Positions 5,906 to 14,571 are shown, counted from the first letter of the stretch. The stretch: 14,664 nucleotides of DNA from Spirochaetia bacterium (GCA_900770075.1 CAAGIZ010000101.1:1-14664), one strand, 5' to 3'. Translations and numbers: made by a program. The notes: generated by a model from the letters alone, not told the origin.

Positions 5906-5947
5906 GGAAAAAAGCAAAATCTTAAGTTTCAAAAATGAGGGGAAAGC

Positions 5948-6069
5948 CTCGCTGGAAACTTCGCACCTACGTGCTCGTTGCGCAAACCCCTGCGCTCCCA
6001 AGTCCTCGCTTCGCTGCGGTCTTGTCCGCTACCCCTTCTGCGGGCTCAGACGCCGCCCGCAACGCCTGC
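5948..6069. other. GC-rich block between xerD and hslV
   Basis: By my count about 66% G+C over ~120 bases, clearly richer than the flanking genes. It is full of short dyads such as TTGCGCAA (5978-5985) and GCAC-CTAC-GTGC (5963-5974), and of motifs such as CGCTTCGCTGCGG. An open frame crosses it on the plus strand but matches no family I know. It looks like a copy of a dispersed intergenic element; copies elsewhere cannot be seen here. It also separates the ftsA-xerD transcript from hslVU. Confidence 0.5.
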
Positions 6070-6986
6070 TATTTCTTGTTTCCACCGTGTGGGTGAGCCT
6101 TGTTGTACATTGCAATCATCCTGTCCGTTGAAACATGGGTGTAACGCTGGGTCGTGCTTATGGAAGAATGTCCCAGCATTTCCTGAACCAGCCGCACGTC
6201 CGCCCCCTGTGTCAAAAGAGCCGTTGCAAAAGTGTGCCGGAAAGCATGAGGATTTACATGTCTGTTGGTTCCCTCCGGCCCTGAATATTTGGAAAGAATA
6301 AAGCCGATTCCTCCCTGGCTCAAAGGCTTTCCCTTCTGGTTTACAAAAAGAAAATTTTCCGGGTTTGAAATCCTGCAGTCTGTAAAGCGGGCATCCCGTT
6401 CCGCAAGATAAGTTTTTATGGCTGACCGGGCATCTTTTTCAAAATAAACAATTCTGTCCTTGCTTCCCTTGCCCTTTACCACCGCGCTAGAAAAACCGTA
6501 AGAAAAATCCCGAAGTTTAAGGCCGGCAACCTCAGAAAGACGGCATCCGCTGGAATACATCACTTCAAAAAGGGCCTTGTCCCGGCTCTGCCACAAAAGC
6601 GGGTTTTCGTCCGGCTCAGCGCAGATTTTATCCACCTCGGCTCCTGTCAAAAAATTCGGCAGGGTTTTCTCAGTCTTTATGGTCTTTACTTCCAAAGCAG
6701 GATTAACCTTCAAATAGCCGAATTTCCAGCAGTAGGAAAAAAGGCTGCGAAAAGAAGAAATAAACCGGTTGATTGAAGTGCTCTTGCTCTTCTTCAGGGA
6801 AAGGTTTCCAATGCAAAGCCGCAGGTCTTCCGCCGTTACGGTTTCTATAGACCGCTCACCGCCTATATGCTCCATGGAACAGAACTTTTCCAGGTCGTTT
6901 CCGTAGGCTTTTACGGTGTTTTCTGACATTCCCTTTACAGAACCAAGGTAAACTAAAAACTCTTCACAGGCTTCTTTTACCGTCAT
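6069..6986 (-). CDS. xerD: Tyrosine recombinase, XerD-like
   Basis: Site-specific recombinase of the phage-integrase family, expected to resolve chromosome dimers at dif with its partner. The N-terminal SAM-like domain (1-~95) starts with FLVYLGSVKGMSENTVKAY. The catalytic domain has Arg149 (GCRLSEVAGL), Lys173 (KGKGSKDR), His247 and Arg250 (NPHAFRHTFAT), His273 (LGHSSISTTQ) and nucleophile Tyr282 (QRYTHV), so all catalytic residues are present. The length (305) is typical. It starts 22 bases after topA with a GAAGGA ribosome site. A second Xer protein lies ~4 kb upstream in the same gene block. Which of the two is XerC and which XerD is assigned from operon position and similarity by eye, so the symbol is less certain than the family. 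Confidence 0.88.
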   Translation of the reverse strand: MTVKEACEEFLVYLGSVKGMSENTVKAYGNDLEKFCSMEHIGGERSIETVTAEDLRLCIGNLSLKKSKSTSINRFISSFRSLFSYCWKFGYLKVNPALEVKTIKTEKTLPNFLTGAEVDKICAEPDENPLLWQSRDKALFEVMYSSGCRLSEVAGLKLRDFSYGFSSAVVKGKGSKDRIVYFEKDARSAIKTYLAERDARFTDCRISNPENFLFVNQKGKPLSQGGIGFILSKYSGPEGTNRHVNPHAFRHTFATALLTQGADVRLVQEMLGHSSISTTQRYTHVSTDRMIAMYNKAHPHGGNKK

Positions 6987-7008
6987 TTTTCCTTCACATT
7001 AAAACCCT

Positions 7009-9132
7009 TCACTCTCCTGCAGGAAGGTCTTCATCTCCGACAGAGTGGAGGTAATCGCAGTCTGGGTTTATGCAGGACTTGTAGGAACCGTTTTTCTTGT
7101 CATATTTTTCGACAAAAAACCATCCGCATTTTGGACAGGTTGCATCAATAGGCTTAAAGTGGCTTATAAACGAACACTTAGGATAGTTTGTACAGCCATA
7201 AAAGGCTTTTCCCCTGCCCTTGGACTTTCTTTCCACGATATCCCCGTCGCAGCCTTTTACCGGGCACTTTGCAAGAGGAATGGACTTGGTATTGTGGCAC
7301 TCCGGGAATCCTGAACAGGCAAGGAAAAATCCGAACCTTCCCAGTTTTTTTACCATAGGCTTTCCACATTTTTCGCAAACCAAATCCGTTTTTTCGTCAA
7401 GAAAGCCCTTTATGCTTTCGGTGTTGTGTTCAACTTCATCAACCCGCTTTTTAAAAGGACCGTAGAAGTCGCGGATCATGTCATTCCAAACAACCTTGTC
7501 CTGGGCAACTTCATCCAGCTCGTTTTCTACTTCTGCAGTAAATTGTTCGTTTATAACGTCCGGAAAAGATTCCACGAGAATTTTGGAAATCATCTTTCCA
7601 AGTACGGTAGGCATAAGCTGCTTGTTGTTCCGTACCACATAATACCTGTCCAAAAGCACGGAAATAATCGAAGCATAGGTTGAAGGCCGTCCAATTCCTT
7701 TTTCTTCCAGCATTTTTACAATTGAAGCGTCCGTATAGCGGGCAGGTCCGGAAGTAAAGTGCTGCTCAGGGTAGAATTTATGGGCACAGTCTAAAACTTC
7801 CCCTTCCTTCAATGCAGGAATATTTCCCGTAACCTCTTCTTTTGAAGACAGGACTTTCATCACGCTGTAAAAGCCTTTTTCGGCAAGTTTGGAAGCACTC
7901 ACCCTGAAAAGAGCCTCTCCCGCTTCAATATCAACGCTGGTAGTTCTGGTCTTTGCGTTGTTCATCTGGCTGGATACAAAACGCTCCCAGATTATCGAAT
8001 AGAGTCTGAGCTGATCACGGGTTAGATAGTCTTTTACTTCCTCCGGGCTGTAATCAACATAGGTCGGTCGTATACATTCGTGGGCATCCTGCGCCTTTTT
8101 TTCTACACCGTAATGGATGGCCTCTGCCGGAAGCTGCTGCGGCCAGTTCTTTTCCAGCCACTTGCGCACGTCAGCCAAAGCACTGTCCGAAATTCTCACG
8201 GAGTCAGTACGCATATAGGTTATAAGACCCACGTGGGTGCTTCCAATCTGGATTCCTTCGTAAAGCTGCTGGGCAACCTGCATGGTCTTTCTGGAAGTAA
8301 AGCCGAGACGATTTGCTGCATCCTGCTGAAGTTTACTTGTGGTGTAAGGCGGCTTAGGCCTTATGGTCTTGTCCGTGCTTTTTATCTCTTTTACCTTACA
8401 TTCAGAGTTTTTCAGTTCTTCGATGATGGCATTGACTTCAGCCTCGTTTTTTAATTCAGGCTTTGAGCCCTTGTATCTTACAAGCTGTGCAGTAAACTGC
8501 GTTTTTCCCTTCAAAAAGTCCGCTTCCAGAGTCCAGTATTCTTCGGGAATAAAATCTTCAACTTCTTTTTCCCGCTCGCAGATGAGCCTCAGGGCAACGG
8601 ACTGAACGCGCCCTGCAGAAAGACCGTTTTTTACCTTTTCCCACAAAAGGGGGCTCAGGTTATAGCCCACCAGACGGTCAAGAACCCGCCTTGCTTTCTG
8701 GGCATTTACCAGGCTGTCGTAAATTTCCCGGGGATTTTTTACTGCTTCCCTAACTACATCAGGGGTAACTTCGTTAAAAACAACCCGCTTAATGTCCGCA
8801 GATGTCTTGTCTTTAATTGCATTGTTCAGGTGCCAGGCGATTGCTTCTCCTTCCCGGTCAGGGTCGGAAGCCAGCAAAACATGGCTGCTGTTTTTTGCAT
8901 CTTTTTGTAATTCTTTAAGAAGTTTTGCCCGTCCGCGGACTGTTATGTATTCAGGTTCAAAATTATTGTCAATCTGAATCGCCATGCGGCTTTTTGGCAG
9001 GTCAATCAGGTGTCCTACACAGGCTTTTACCGTATAACCTGCCCCCAGATATTTTTCAATAGCCTTTGCTTTTGTAGGGGATTCAACAATTACAAGAGTA
9101 TTTTTTGCATTTTCCTTCTTTTTAGATGCCAT
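7009..9132 (-). CDS. topA: DNA topoisomerase I (type IA)
   Basis: Relaxes negative supercoils by cutting one strand and passing the other. The N-terminal TOPRIM domain has Glu17 in VESPTKAKAIEKYLG and the acidic DPDREGE at 90-96. The active-site Tyr306 lies in ITYMRTDSVR. ARYTDASIVKMLEEKGIGRPST (464-485) is another family signature. The C-terminus has three four-cysteine zinc ribbons: Cys586/589/606/612, Cys623/628/647/653 and Cys666/669/687/692. All pairs are intact, and the length (707) fits a three-finger TopA. GGAG lies seven bases before the ATG. The gene follows dprA by 15 bases and precedes xerD by 22, so it is part of the same transcript. Confidence 0.97.
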   Translation of the reverse strand: MASKKKENAKNTLVIVESPTKAKAIEKYLGAGYTVKACVGHLIDLPKSRMAIQIDNNFEPEYITVRGRAKLLKELQKDAKNSSHVLLASDPDREGEAIAWHLNNAIKDKTSADIKRVVFNEVTPDVVREAVKNPREIYDSLVNAQKARRVLDRLVGYNLSPLLWEKVKNGLSAGRVQSVALRLICEREKEVEDFIPEEYWTLEADFLKGKTQFTAQLVRYKGSKPELKNEAEVNAIIEELKNSECKVKEIKSTDKTIRPKPPYTTSKLQQDAANRLGFTSRKTMQVAQQLYEGIQIGSTHVGLITYMRTDSVRISDSALADVRKWLEKNWPQQLPAEAIHYGVEKKAQDAHECIRPTYVDYSPEEVKDYLTRDQLRLYSIIWERFVSSQMNNAKTRTTSVDIEAGEALFRVSASKLAEKGFYSVMKVLSSKEEVTGNIPALKEGEVLDCAHKFYPEQHFTSGPARYTDASIVKMLEEKGIGRPSTYASIISVLLDRYYVVRNNKQLMPTVLGKMISKILVESFPDVINEQFTAEVENELDEVAQDKVVWNDMIRDFYGPFKKRVDEVEHNTESIKGFLDEKTDLVCEKCGKPMVKKLGRFGFFLACSGFPECHNTKSIPLAKCPVKGCDGDIVERKSKGRGKAFYGCTNYPKCSFISHFKPIDATCPKCGWFFVEKYDKKNGSYKSCINPDCDYLHSVGDEDLPAGE

Positions 9133-9147
9133 ATTTTTACTCCAAAC

Positions 9148-10173
9148 TCAATCGGCAAACAAATCCATCTGTCCGCCTCTTTTTATATCGCTTCCGCAGA
9201 AATTTCCGTTTTTTAGCTGACGGTATTCTGCGTAGCTGTTTACAACGGGTGCCCCCTCTGCCACATACCTTTCCGGCGAATTGAGGAGTTTTGACCGGGC
9301 CTTGCGCTCTCCGGCTTTTCCAGAACCTGCCATAGCAGACAGTTTCCGGGCATTCACCTCGTCCAGTGCCTTGGATTCCCGGTTAAAACATGCCCCGTGA
9401 AAAAAGACATAGCGGTTGTAATCCAGTGCAAAGTCAGCCGTTATCATCGCTCCGCTTCCGGCAGGTGCCTGTACTACCACTGTTGCCGGGCTAAGGGCTG
9501 CAATTATCCTGTTGCGTTGCACAAAACGAAACGGCTGGGCTGGAGTTCCGGGAGTGTATTCACTCAGTACAACACCGCCGTTTTCAATTATCTGCACGGC
9601 ATGCTTTGTATGACTGGAAGGAACAATAGTATCTATTCCTCCGGGCAAAACAGCCGCTGTCTTTGCAGATTTTCCCTTCAGTGCTCCGCAGTGGCTTGCA
9701 ATGTCTATTCCAAAAGCAAGACCGGAAACAACCGTCTGCCCGTCTTCTGCGGCCTCTCTTGCAAAGTCAAAAGCAGCTTTTCTGGCAGTTGCAGTAGCCC
9801 GTCTTGTTCCCACCATGGAAACACATTCAGCCTTCAGACAATCCAGACTTCCGCGATAAAAAATGACGTAAGGAGGATCTTTCATTTCCGTGAGCATTGC
9901 AGGATAATCTGCATCTCCAAAAAAACTCCATCTTATGCCAAGTTTTTGCATGAGGAAATTTGCAGTCTGTGCTTTTTTAAGAACCTTTTTTCCGTCCCAG
10001 ACAGACCTGGTCAAATCCCTGTCTATAATAGAAGAAAGCTCTTTATTTGACATTACAGCAATGTCATTAAAACTGTCAAGTTTTTTTTGCAAAAGAGTTT
10101 TTTCGCTTAATGTAAAAAAAGAGGTCTCTGCAAGCATCAACCTCTTTATGATTTCATTCTGACTAATTTGCAT
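9148..10173 (-). CDS. dprA: DNA-processing protein DprA/Smf (diverged)
   Basis: DprA binds single-stranded DNA and loads RecA during natural transformation; in spirochaetes its role is unproven. A Rossmann-like core is recognisable (numbering from the ATG): VSMVGTRRATATARKAA (118-134), SGLAFGIDIASHCGAL (150-165), VLPGGIDTIVP (175-185), VLSEYTPGTPAQPFRF (202-217), RNRIIAALSPATVVVQA (220-236), SGAMITADFAL (239-249). The usual GSR is GTR, VVEA is VVQA, and the common VPG end motif reads FFHGA, so it is diverged. No clear C-terminal winged helix is seen. I chose the ATG at 10173, giving 341 residues and an 11-base overlap with the TPR gene. A TTG four codons upstream (10185) is possible. Neither has a good ribosome site, which fits translational coupling. 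Confidence 0.88.
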   Translation of the reverse strand: MQISQNEIIKRLMLAETSFFTLSEKTLLQKKLDSFNDIAVMSNKELSSIIDRDLTRSVWDGKKVLKKAQTANFLMQKLGIRWSFFGDADYPAMLTEMKDPPYVIFYRGSLDCLKAECVSMVGTRRATATARKAAFDFAREAAEDGQTVVSGLAFGIDIASHCGALKGKSAKTAAVLPGGIDTIVPSSHTKHAVQIIENGGVVLSEYTPGTPAQPFRFVQRNRIIAALSPATVVVQAPAGSGAMITADFALDYNRYVFFHGACFNRESKALDEVNARKLSAMAGSGKAGERKARSKLLNSPERYVAEGAPVVNSYAEYRQLKNGNFCGSDIKRGGQMDLFAD

Positions 10174-10927
10174 AGGAAGCGTCAAGGACTATTTTTTTGT
10201 TTTCTTCGGCACTCTTCTTTTTTGCCTCGGACTTTGTAAGGGAAATTATCCTGTCGTAAAGGGCAACCGCCTCGTCATACCGGCCTTCAACGTAATAGGC
10301 TCTGGCAAGGACGAACATTATGTCTGTATTTTTTGTTTCCACGCTGAGGGCTGTTTCAAGATGGGGAATCGCCTTGTCACACTGATCCAGTTCAAAAACA
10401 TAAAGCACCCCAAGTCCGTAAAGGGAACGCACGTATCTCGGTTCAAGTTCAATTGCCCGCAGATAAGCACTTTCTGCCAGCTTCAGGTAGTTGAATCTTT
10501 CGGCAGAAGTTCCTCCTGTGGCATTAAAATCCAGAGAGGCCTTTGCCATGTAGCCGGCACACACTCCGACGTAGTAATAGAGGTTCTGGTTTGCAGGGTA
10601 ATACTGAATGGCAGTCTGAAAAGTTTTTAAGGCTTCTCCGTACATTTTTGCATCTAGATATCGGGTTGCCAGCATCTTGTACCAGATTCCAATCTGAGAG
10701 TTTGCAAGCTGAATGTCAGTTACCCTGTCCTGATATTTTTTTATGGCTTCTTTCAGTTCAGCCTCAGTCGTAGGAGAACCGACGTTTTCTTCCATTTTTT
10801 GCAGGCGGATTATCGTTTTGCTCGACTTACCGGAGCATCCGCACAAAAGCAGGCTTGTAAAAAGGAACACCAGAAATGACTGTCTAACGCTGCTCACCGC
10901 AGATTTATTTAAGACGATTTTTATCAT
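10163..10927 (-). CDS. TPR-repeat lipoprotein of the fts-dprA cluster
   Basis: The N-terminus has a charged start, a hydrophobic stretch (~18-28, FLVFLFTSLLL) and LCGC ending at Cys31, a loose lipobox of the spirochaete type, so a membrane-anchored lipoprotein is likely. The mature part holds at least three TPR-like helical repeats: ~81-114 (GIWYKMLATRYLDAKMYGEA), ~147-197 and ~200-233 (FVLARAYYVEGRYDEAVALY). The middle repeat shows AESAYLRAIELEPRYVRSLY. TPRs mediate protein contacts, and no enzyme motif is seen. A TPR protein in the same place, between ftsZ and dprA, is known in Borrelia, so a role near division or the envelope is plausible but unproven. It starts six bases after xerC, with GGGAGG inside the xerC end and AGGA closer to the ATG. 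Confidence 0.85.
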   Translation of the reverse strand: MIKIVLNKSAVSSVRQSFLVFLFTSLLLCGCSGKSSKTIIRLQKMEENVGSPTTEAELKEAIKKYQDRVTDIQLANSQIGIWYKMLATRYLDAKMYGEALKTFQTAIQYYPANQNLYYYVGVCAGYMAKASLDFNATGGTSAERFNYLKLAESAYLRAIELEPRYVRSLYGLGVLYVFELDQCDKAIPHLETALSVETKNTDIMFVLARAYYVEGRYDEAVALYDRIISLTKSEAKKKSAEENKKIVLDASYAN

Positions 10928-10933
10928 TTTGTC

Positions 10934-11839
10934 CTATACCTCCCTATCTTCATTTTTATGTCCGGGAAAAAACTTTTTATGGGTTTCCCTCAACTGTGAA
11001 TTTTCCACGTGGGTATAAATCGTAGTCGTTGCAAGGTCTGAATGTCCCAGCAGTTCCTGCACTGAGCGTAAATCCATTCCTCCTGCAAGAAGGTGGGTTG
11101 CAAAACTGTGGCGCAAAGTGTGGACTTTAGCATTTATTCCGCTTTTTGTTTCGTAAACCTGAAAATTTTTCCAGATTCCCTTTCTGCTCAAAGGCTTTCC
11201 CTGATAATTTACAAAAACTTCGTCAATTACTCTAGTACCGACAAGACTGGGCCTGACTTCCGTAAGGTATGCTTCAAGGCGGATTTTTGCAGCTTCCCCA
11301 AAAGGAACCATCCTCTCCTTGCCGCCTTTTCCGCTGACCACCAGCACCCGCTCGTTAAGGTGCAGGTTCTGGATTTTAAGCCCAGCCGCCTCGCTTATCC
11401 GAAGCCCGCAGCTGTAAATCAGTTCAAAAAGAGCCCTGTCCCGAACCCCGAGAGGTTTTGAAAGGTCAATGGCATTTAAAAAAGCATCCACCTGTTCAAC
11501 GCTTAAAACCCTTGGAAGGGAACGCCCTGCCTTAGGTCTGTCCAAAGGAAGGGCAAAATTCTCCTGCCAGTAATTTTTCCGCTTAAGGAAGGAGCCGAAA
11601 AGACGCAGGGCAGAGATATCCTTTGCAACAGTCCGCTCATCACAGCCATTGGTCTTTCTCCATACAAGATAATAGACCAGATTTTTTACGGTTACGGAAG
11701 AAAGCTTTATTTTTTCTTCCGAAAGCCACCTTAGAAAGAGCAGCACGCTCTCTGAGTAGGTTTTTGCCGTATTTTCGCTCAACCGTTCAACAGTCCGCAC
11801 GTCTGTGTAAAACTGCTGAACGAGCAGTTCAACCGTCAT
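10934..11839 (-). CDS. xerC: Tyrosine recombinase, XerC-like
   Basis: Second integrase-family recombinase in the block, expected to pair with the XerD-like protein in dimer resolution. The N-terminal core-binding domain includes RLSENTAKTYSESVLLFLRW (19-38). The catalytic set is complete: Arg147 (GLRISEAAGL), Lys171 (SGKGGKER), His240 and Arg243 (VHTLRHSFATHL), His266 (LGHSDLATT) and Tyr275 (IYTHV). The length (301) is typical. Its ATG directly follows the ftsZ TAG with no base between and no visible ribosome site, so translation is probably coupled to ftsZ. HTLRHSFATHLLAGGMDLRSVQ is close to textbook XerC/XerD. The C versus D assignment is by position next to ftsZ and is tentative. Confidence 0.88.
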   Translation of the reverse strand: MTVELLVQQFYTDVRTVERLSENTAKTYSESVLLFLRWLSEEKIKLSSVTVKNLVYYLVWRKTNGCDERTVAKDISALRLFGSFLKRKNYWQENFALPLDRPKAGRSLPRVLSVEQVDAFLNAIDLSKPLGVRDRALFELIYSCGLRISEAAGLKIQNLHLNERVLVVSGKGGKERMVPFGEAAKIRLEAYLTEVRPSLVGTRVIDEVFVNYQGKPLSRKGIWKNFQVYETKSGINAKVHTLRHSFATHLLAGGMDLRSVQELLGHSDLATTTIYTHVENSQLRETHKKFFPGHKNEDREV

Positions 11840-13237
11840 CTATTTTTTTATCAGGTTGATTGATTTCGAATACTGCTGTTTTCTCCAGCAGGCAGGCATG
11901 TTTATGTCATCCACATCCACATTTGCAGGAGGCACGCTGCCGGAATAAGGATGTGAAGGATTTTTTGTTCCCGAAACAGAACTTCCGGCAATTACAGAAC
12001 TTCCGGCAATTCTGGAAGCCGTACTCTGTTCCACATGCGTACCTGTATGCAAAGCAGGTTTTTCCGTTTTTGGAGAAGATACTTCACTGAGGTTTCCGCC
12101 GTTCAAGACATTTACAAAAGTTCCGGAACTTATGGTATTCCTGTCGATTTTTTCTTTTGCAAAAACACAGTCTCCTTTTTCTTCCACTGAAGGTTCAATT
12201 TTTTCTTCGGCAGATTCAGGAGTGTCAAAGCCGGTTGCAACCACGGTTACGCTTATGTTGTCGCCTAATTCCGGTTCGGTGTAAAGTCCCCACAAAACCC
12301 TGGCATTTTTTGCCGCACTGGCCTTTATTCCGTTTACAATTTCCGTACATTCACCTATGCCGAGACTTTCGTTTCCGCTGATTTTTATGAGGATGTTCTT
12401 TGCACCATCGATGTGGGTGTCGGAAAGAAGCTTGTTGTTTATGGCGTTGGAAGCCGCATCAACAGCCCGGTTTTCTCCATTTGCAATTCCTATTCCAAGG
12501 ATTGCGTTTCCCTGTCCCTTCATTACGGTTTCTACGTCTTTAAAATCCCTGTTTACTACGCCGGTTTTTGTAATTACGTCAGATATTCCCTGCACGCCCT
12601 GACGGAGAATGTCGTCGATTTTTTTAAATCCCTGCAGCACGGACAGGTTCTTGTCATCACCTTCCAAAACCCGCTGATTGGGAATTACTATCAGTGAATC
12701 CACCTCCGAGCGAAGTTTTTTTATTCCTTCCTCTGCAAGTTCCCGGCGGGCTTCTCCTTCAAAATCAAAAGGAGTTGTAACCACAGCCACCGTCAGAATT
12801 CCAAAATCCTTGGCAATTTTTGCAACGACAGGAGCAGAACCGGTTCCCGTTCCGCCGCCCATACCGGCAGCGATAAAAACCATGTCCGTGCCTTCAAGCA
12901 TTTTTTTCAAGGTTTCTGTTTCTTCCTTTGCCGCTTCCTCGCCTATTTCCGGGTGCATTCCGGCACCAAGCCCCTTTGTGGCTTTTTTTCCAATCTGAAG
13001 CTTATAATCTGCCTTGGAAACCGCAAGATGCTGCAAATCAGTGTTGATTGCGATGAATTCAACTCCCTGAATTCCTGCATCAACCATGTTGTTTACGGAG
13101 TTTCCTCCGCAGCCTCCGCAACCGATAACCTTAATCTTGGTCGGATTTATGGTTTCCTGTTTTTTTTCCAGAAAAGCCGGCTGAACTTCACCCTGCCCCG
13201 CCGTTTTTTCTTCATTTACGGATAAAACGTTTATCAT
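11840..13237 (-). CDS. ftsZ: Cell-division GTPase FtsZ
   Basis: Tubulin homologue that polymerises into the Z ring at midcell. The globular domain (~34-340) carries a glycine-rich nucleotide loop, IGCGGCGGNSVNNM (38-51), the tubulin signature GGGTGTGSAP (127-136), TTPFDFEGEARR (154-165) and the loop-7 contact GVQGISDVI (214-222). A Ser/Gly-rich linker (~345-440) contains a perfect double repeat IAGSSVIAGSSV (409-420). The conserved C-terminal peptide appears as DDINMPACWRKQQ (442-454), where many FtsZs have a form like DDLDIPAFLRRQ; it would bind FtsA. A basic tail, KSINLIKK, follows. The length (465) is above the usual ~350-400 because of the linker. GGGAGG lies just before the ATG, which fixes the start. 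Confidence 0.97.
   Translation of the reverse strand: MINVLSVNEEKTAGQGEVQPAFLEKKQETINPTKIKVIGCGGCGGNSVNNMVDAGIQGVEFIAINTDLQHLAVSKADYKLQIGKKATKGLGAGMHPEIGEEAAKEETETLKKMLEGTDMVFIAAGMGGGTGTGSAPVVAKIAKDFGILTVAVVTTPFDFEGEARRELAEEGIKKLRSEVDSLIVIPNQRVLEGDDKNLSVLQGFKKIDDILRQGVQGISDVITKTGVVNRDFKDVETVMKGQGNAILGIGIANGENRAVDAASNAINNKLLSDTHIDGAKNILIKISGNESLGIGECTEIVNGIKASAAKNARVLWGLYTEPELGDNISVTVVATGFDTPESAEEKIEPSVEEKGDCVFAKEKIDRNTISSGTFVNVLNGGNLSEVSSPKTEKPALHTGTHVEQSTASRIAGSSVIAGSSVSGTKNPSHPYSGSVPPANVDVDDINMPACWRKQQYSKSINLIKK
11976..12011 (-). repeat. Perfect 2 x 18-bp tandem repeat in the FtsZ linker
   Basis: ACAGAACTTCCGGCAATT occurs twice head to tail (11976-11993, 11994-12011; plus-strand reading). 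It encodes the duplicated hexapeptide IAGSSV in the disordered linker. The identity of both copies points to a recent duplication by slippage. Confidence 0.85.
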
Positions 13238-13314
13238 TTTTTCCTCCCGCCCTTTTTTTAAGCAATCCCCTTTTGCATTTTTTCATTTTTTCCGGCCTTC
13301 ACCGGATTTTTTTG

Positions 13315-14565
13315 CTAGAAGAACTTTTTCAGAAATTTCTGAAACACTCCCGTCCGGTCAGAAGGCTTTTCGGTCTGTCCTTTCCGCCCTTTTTTACGGG
13401 AATTTTCTTCAGCATAAAATTCAGAAAAATAGCCGCTTATAAGTCCCACAACCGTGGAAAAATCCGGCCGCCTGTATTCTTCACGGATTCCGCCGAAATC
13501 TCCGGGAAGACCGATTCTGACAGATTCAGTTTCAAAAACGCTCTTAGCCAGCTGAACTGCCCCCGGCATAAGTGCGCCTCCTCCGGTCAGGATGATGTTC
13601 CCGGAAAGCTGCATTGTCGCCTTTTCAAGAATTTCATCCCGAATCATCATAAAAATCTCTTCCATCCGCGGCTGAATTATTTCGCATATTTCTGACCGGG
13701 AACTTACCTCAGGCGGCCGTCCTCCTGCACCGGGAATTATAACTTCCCGGTCTTCTTCTATGGCGTCCGGCCAGCAGCATCCGTCTTCTGTCTTTATTTT
13801 TTCTGCATTTACGGCAGACACACCCTTTACCACGGCTATGTCGTTAGTCACAAGGTTACCGCCCACAGGAATTGAAACGGTACACACAGGAGCATCCTTG
13901 TTTACGACGATGGCATCGGTAGTTCCTCCGCCCAGATCGATTATGATTGACCCTAAATCCCTTTCTTCAGGATCCATAACTGCATGCATGGAGGCAAGGG
14001 TTTTCAGCATGACAGAATCCAAAGTGTAGCCTGCCCGCTCAATGCACTGCGTCATATTGGAAATTGCAGTTTTTGAAGCCGTGATTATAAGCACTTCCGC
14101 TTCAAGCCTGACTGCAAGGTTTCCAAGAGGATTTTTACATTCAAGGTTTCCGTCGATTATGAAATTCTGGGGAATGACGTGAAGCATCTTCCTGTCAAAA
14201 GGAATGTTTATGGAATTAGACGCTTCAAGTACGTTTTTTATGTCCAGACGGTTAATTTCCCTGGAGCCTTTTCCATGGGAAGCGATTGGAAGAAAACCTG
14301 TGGAATTCTGACTTTCTACCTGCTGACCGCCTATGGCAGTTACACAGGAATAGACTTCGTAGCCGGCCTTCTGCTCCGCTTCTTCGATGCAGCTTTTTAT
14401 GCACTCCATGGCACTTTCGCGGTTTACGATTATGCCGTTTCTCAATCCGGCAGATGGTTTTTGAGCCGTACCGATTATTTCGATTTTGCTGTCTTCGGTA
14501 ATTTCACCGATTACGGTGCGTACGTTGCTTGTGCCTAAATCAAGACCGACTATAATATTGCCCAA
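13315..14565 (-). CDS. ftsA: Cell-division protein FtsA (actin-like membrane tether)
   Basis: Actin-family ATPase that anchors FtsZ filaments to the inner membrane. The phosphate-1 motif is GLDLGTSNVRTVIGE (7-21), the phosphate-2 motif IIIDLGGGTTDAIVV (207-221) and the adenosine motif ILTGGGALMPG (325-335). The FtsA-specific 1C domain lies around 84-165, and GGNLVTNDIA (235-244) is conserved. The last residues, VFQKFLKKFF, form an amphipathic membrane-targeting helix after a charged linker. The length (416) is typical. The start is TTG: GGAG lies six bases upstream at 14575-14572, and no ATG of suitable position exists. It precedes ftsZ by 77 bases, the usual order, though the gap suggests independent ftsZ translation. 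Confidence 0.96.
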   Translation of the reverse strand: MGNIIVGLDLGTSNVRTVIGEITEDSKIEIIGTAQKPSAGLRNGIIVNRESAMECIKSCIEEAEQKAGYEVYSCVTAIGGQQVESQNSTGFLPIASHGKGSREINRLDIKNVLEASNSINIPFDRKMLHVIPQNFIIDGNLECKNPLGNLAVRLEAEVLIITASKTAISNMTQCIERAGYTLDSVMLKTLASMHAVMDPEERDLGSIIIDLGGGTTDAIVVNKDAPVCTVSIPVGGNLVTNDIAVVKGVSAVNAEKIKTEDGCCWPDAIEEDREVIIPGAGGRPPEVSSRSEICEIIQPRMEEIFMMIRDEILEKATMQLSGNIILTGGGALMPGAVQLAKSVFETESVRIGLPGDFGGIREEYRRPDFSTVVGLISGYFSEFYAEENSRKKGRKGQTEKPSDRTGVFQKFLKKFF

Positions 14566-14571
14566 AATTTT

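Noticed and set aside
13291..13313. Short hairpin TCCGG-CCTTCA-CCGGA with seven T on the plus strand in the ftsA-ftsZ gap
   Set aside because: It looks like a terminator only on the plus strand, where no gene runs; on the ftsZ message the stem is five pairs followed by A.
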